Position numbers and translations under genes: made by a program
The notes under the pieces: generated by a model
What the model saw: only the letters and a program-made list of their open reading frames with translations
The model's database searches: none
What the model was told of the DNA's origin: nothing
From: Cyanobacteriota bacterium
GTDB taxonomy: Bacteria; Cyanobacteriota; Cyanobacteriia; PCC-6307; Cyanobiaceae
Length of the DNA: 26,963 bases
Assembly: GCA_026389255.1 (NCBI GenBank)
Contig: JAPLIF010000157.1
Span: forward strand, 1 to 26,963
Reading direction: 5' to 3'
Part shown: piece after piece, positions 24,872-26,963 of the stretch
Numbering within the stretch: position 1 is the first letter of the stretch
Layout of the letters: the number at the start of each line of letters is the position of its first letter

Positions 24872-26581
24872 ATGGTTTTCGATTGGTTTCGCAACCGCAC
24901 CAAGCCCCAAGCCGAGAAGGCCATAGAGCCTCCCGCTGCCGAGGTGGGTGCCCCTGGCCCCGATTCAGATCTTGAGGACGTCGCCCCAATAGCGGTGAAG
25001 GACGTCATGGCGGCCGCTATCCCGGAGGCTGCCCCAGCTCCCCGGGCGGACTCCCCGGCTGAGGCGGCTTCGCCACCGGTGGCTCCTGCTCCGGCAACCG
25101 CTGGCGCCGTTAATCAAGAGGCCCTGGAATGGGCGCGCCAGGCTTATGCCCGGCTGAAGGCCGAGCAGCAGGCCCAGAAGCAGGCGGCCTCACCCACGGT
25201 GGAAACGCCCCCAGCCACTCCATCGGAGGCGTCGTCGCCGCCAGAATCCGAGTCGCTGCAGCCCCTGGCTACGGCCGAACCGATCGTCGCCGCCGCAGCG
25301 ACTGCGGCTGTCCCAGCCCCCGAGGCTCCCCAAGCCCCTGTGGCGCTAACGCCGCTGCCCCTCAAGGCCCCCGCTCCCGCCCAAGCCCCTGCGGCGCCGG
25401 GCCGATCCCTGTTGGAGCAGGCCGCGGCCCAGCGTCAGCAGCGGCTGCAGGAACTGACGGCCCAGGACACCGCTGGGGGATCCGAAGCGTTGTCCCCTCC
25501 TGGCGCGCTGCCAGGGGGCGCCCTCAGCGGCGCGGCCGCCCCGGTGACCGCTGGCGACGACCTCCAGTTGGGTGCCTTTGATGACACCTTTACCTGGTCG
25601 GCGGAGGTGTTGGCCGCCCAGGGGCGCTCGCTGGACCAGGTCTCCCTGGAGGAGATCGACTGGCTGGGGCGACTGAGGCGCGGTCTGGAGAAGACACGCC
25701 GCGGTTTCGTCACCCAGCTGCTCGACAGCCTCGGCGACGACCCCCTCACCCCCGAGGTGATCGACGACTTGGAAACCACACTGTTACGGGCCGATGTGGG
25801 CGTCCAGGCCACCGACCAGGTGCTGGCGGCCCTGCGGCAGCGGCTCAACGAAGAGGTGGTGGATCCGGCCGAGGGCCTGCGCTTTCTCAAGGAGCAATTG
25901 CGGGGCCTGCTGGAGGCGCCGATCACCGCCAGCGGCCGCGACTTGTTGGTGCCCGAGCGGGGGCGCCTGAACGTGTGGTTGCTGGTGGGGGTCAATGGGG
26001 TCGGTAAGACCACGACCCTTGGCAAATTGGCCAATCTGGCCGTGCGCAGTGGCTACACCTGTTTGATTGCCGCAGCGGACACCTTCCGGGCGGCGGCGGT
26101 GCAGCAGGTGAGTGTCTGGGGCGAGCGCAGTGGCGTCCCGGTGATTTCCAATCCCAGCGCCAATGCCGATCCGGCGGCCGTGGTCTACGACGCCATCGGT
26201 GCGGCCCAGGCCAAGGGCAGCGAGTTGGTGCTGGTGGACACCGCCGGCCGCCTGCAGACCAAAAACAACCTCATGGAAGAGTTGGCCAAGGTGCGACGGA
26301 TCGTCGACAAGCTGGCCCCCGATGCGACTGTTGAATCCCTGTTGGTGCTTGATGCCAGCCAGGGTCAGAACGGTCTCAAACAGGCCCTGGCCTTTGCCCA
26401 GGCGGCGGGCCTCACCGGGGTTGTGATCACCAAGCTCGATGGCAGCGCCCGGGGCGGTGTGGCCCTAGCGGTGGCCTCCGAGGCCAAGTTGCCAATCCGT
26501 TTCATCGGTGCTGGCGAAACGATCCTTGATCTGCGTCCATTTAATAGTTTTGAATTCGTTGAGGCGTTGTTGGCGTCTTGA
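24872..26581 (+). CDS. ftsY: Signal recognition particle receptor FtsY
   Basis: 569 residues. FtsY is the membrane-associated GTPase that docks the signal recognition particle and ribosome at the translocon. The NG domain occupies about residues 255-569. Its P-loop is GVNGVGKTTTLGKLA near 373. DTFRAAAVQQ follows, then DTAGRLQTKNNLMEEL near 455, TKLDGSARGG near 518, and the C-terminal FIGAGETILDLRPF. All GTPase motifs are intact. The first about 245 residues are Ala/Pro/Glu-rich and of low complexity, forming the A domain that helps membrane association. It begins MVFDWFRNRTKPQ, an amphipathic lead typical of the family. No terminator with a T-run is seen after the stop. Confidence 0.96.
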   Translation: MVFDWFRNRTKPQAEKAIEPPAAEVGAPGPDSDLEDVAPIAVKDVMAAAIPEAAPAPRADSPAEAASPPVAPAPATAGAVNQEALEWARQAYARLKAEQQAQKQAASPTVETPPATPSEASSPPESESLQPLATAEPIVAAAATAAVPAPEAPQAPVALTPLPLKAPAPAQAPAAPGRSLLEQAAAQRQQRLQELTAQDTAGGSEALSPPGALPGGALSGAAAPVTAGDDLQLGAFDDTFTWSAEVLAAQGRSLDQVSLEEIDWLGRLRRGLEKTRRGFVTQLLDSLGDDPLTPEVIDDLETTLLRADVGVQATDQVLAALRQRLNEEVVDPAEGLRFLKEQLRGLLEAPITASGRDLLVPERGRLNVWLLVGVNGVGKTTTLGKLANLAVRSGYTCLIAAADTFRAAAVQQVSVWGERSGVPVISNPSANADPAAVVYDAIGAAQAKGSELVLVDTAGRLQTKNNLMEELAKVRRIVDKLAPDATVESLLVLDASQGQNGLKQALAFAQAAGLTGVVITKLDGSARGGVALAVASEAKLPIRFIGAGETILDLRPFNSFEFVEALLAS

Positions 26582-26683
26582 GCGGCAACCACTATTTGCG
26601 GATCCTACAATCGTGCTTGAGGCTAATCTAATCATCCGATTTGGGTTGTGTATATTCCCGAACATATGGTTATCGGACCCGCA

Positions 26684-26802
26684 AACCACTCCCATGCTTC
26701 GATGGCCTCCGCCAACGAGCACTGCACCGCAATGGTGTTGCGGTGATTCAGCCCGATGCCTCACCGTGGTACACGGAAAGGGGGAGCACTAGGGGAGTGG
26801 TT
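26684..26802. repeat. Inverted repeat enclosing a second hairpin downstream of ftsY
   Basis: AACCACTCCC at 26684-26693 is perfectly complementary to GGGAGTGGTT at 26793-26802. Within it, CACCGCAA at 26725-26732 pairs with TTGCGGTG at 26738-26745 around a five-base loop. The region 26582-26892 has no gene I can recognise. It could be a structured transcript, the remnant of a small mobile element, or a regulatory region. No target duplication was found by eye. Confidence 0.4.
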
Positions 26803-26860
26803 CTCGGAACCTCCCAATAAAGAGTTAGAGAGATGGGGCACAGGCTGCCGCGGTGAAGAA

Positions 26861-26869
26861 TGGTATAGT
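26861..26869 (+). promoter_or_regulatory. Extended -10 promoter before the antitoxin gene
   Basis: TGGTATAGT fits an extended -10 element (TGnTATAnT). Transcription would begin near 26876, leaving a leader of only about 17 bases before the ATG at 26893. No -35 element is evident, as is common with extended -10 promoters. The flanking TATA at 26876-26879 could be part of an operator for self-repression, which is usual for antitoxins; this is inference. Confidence 0.4.
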
Positions 26870-26892
26870 CTGCGTATAGCCGCTGCAGTGGC

Positions 26893-26963
26893 ATGCAGAC
26901 GAAGGTTCAGAAATGGGGAAACAGCCTTGGCGTGAGAATTCCACGCGGCTTGGCTGAAGAAGT
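26893..26963 (+). CDS. MazE/AbrB-type antitoxin, 3' end outside the window
   Basis: 23 codons are visible before the window ends. They encode an N-terminus with KVQKWGNSLGVRIPRG, the classic SpoVT-AbrB/MazE DNA-binding strand pattern (K-W-G-N-S-x-x-V-R-I-P). Such antitoxins repress their own operon and neutralise a MazF-type ribonuclease encoded just downstream, which would lie beyond the edge. No ribosome-binding site is seen, and the predicted leader is very short. The use of AGA and AAA codons differs from the GC-rich neighbours, in keeping with acquired DNA, though 23 codons are few. An unrelated AbrB-fold regulator is the alternative. Confidence 0.72.
   Translation, partial: MQTKVQKWGNSLGVRIPRGLAEE

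Noticed and set aside
26632..26760. Minus-strand open frame of about 42 codons containing LAEAIEAWEWFAGP
   Set aside because: The composition looks natural, but no start with a ribosome site, no family match and a stop on both sides; too short to call a gene.
1..26963. CRISPR arrays, tRNA or rRNA genes, complete insertion sequences
   Set aside because: None was found on reading both strands: no regularly spaced repeats, no cloverleaf with CCA-like end, and no transposase motifs.

Overview
The window looks like a piece of a high-GC unicellular cyanobacterial chromosome of the Cyanobium/Synechococcus type. The evidence is the gene block from dnaN rightward: dnaN, a PRC-barrel-like gene, purL, purF, a GyrA/ParC-type topoisomerase gene, a TPR gene, queG, an HpsJ-like gene, a DUF502 gene, nusB and ftsY. 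As I recall it, this is the order at the start of marine Synechococcus and Prochlorococcus chromosomes. MASE1 sensor kinases, DUF1400 proteins and phytochelatin-synthase-like proteins also fit cyanobacteria. This assignment rests on remembered family and synteny knowledge, not on a search.

Left part (1-4.8 kb), all on the plus strand: the 3' end of a TPR-like gene, a type I sulfatase, a lytic-transglycosylase lipoprotein and an exported beta-barrel-like protein. A hairpin separates these from a minus-strand hybrid histidine kinase (4.8-6.9 kb) with MASE1, HisKA, HATPase and REC domains. From 7.2 to 10.9 kb the plus strand carries an ABC1/UbiB-family kinase-like gene, an exported DUF1400 protein and thrC, followed by a terminator. 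The ABC1 gene appears to have lost exactly the catalytic loop and the DFG-type metal-binding motif by an in-frame deletion.

The 511-base gap between thrC and dnaN holds scattered DnaA-box-like motifs and an A/T-rich tract. By-eye counts show plus-strand genes C-rich to its left and mostly G-rich to its right. Together with dnaN this makes it a candidate replication origin.

Right part: dnaN, the PRC-barrel gene, purL and purF run on the plus strand (sliding clamp and purine synthesis). They converge on a tightly packed minus-strand group, transcribed queG > TPR > parC-like > phytochelatin-synthase-like. The last gene stops six residues after its predicted catalytic His and so lacks the Asp of the triad. 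HpsJ-like, DUF502, nusB and ftsY run on the plus strand, diverging from queG with only 15 bases between the start codons. After ftsY, about 310 bases without a clear gene contain inverted repeats and an extended -10 promoter. This leads into the first 23 codons of a MazE/AbrB-type antitoxin cut by the window edge, probably an accessory toxin-antitoxin module.

No rRNA, tRNA, CRISPR array, complete insertion sequence or prophage was recognised. The strongest unusual signals are the catalytic deletion in the ABC1 gene, the truncated phytochelatin-synthase-like gene, and the origin candidate.
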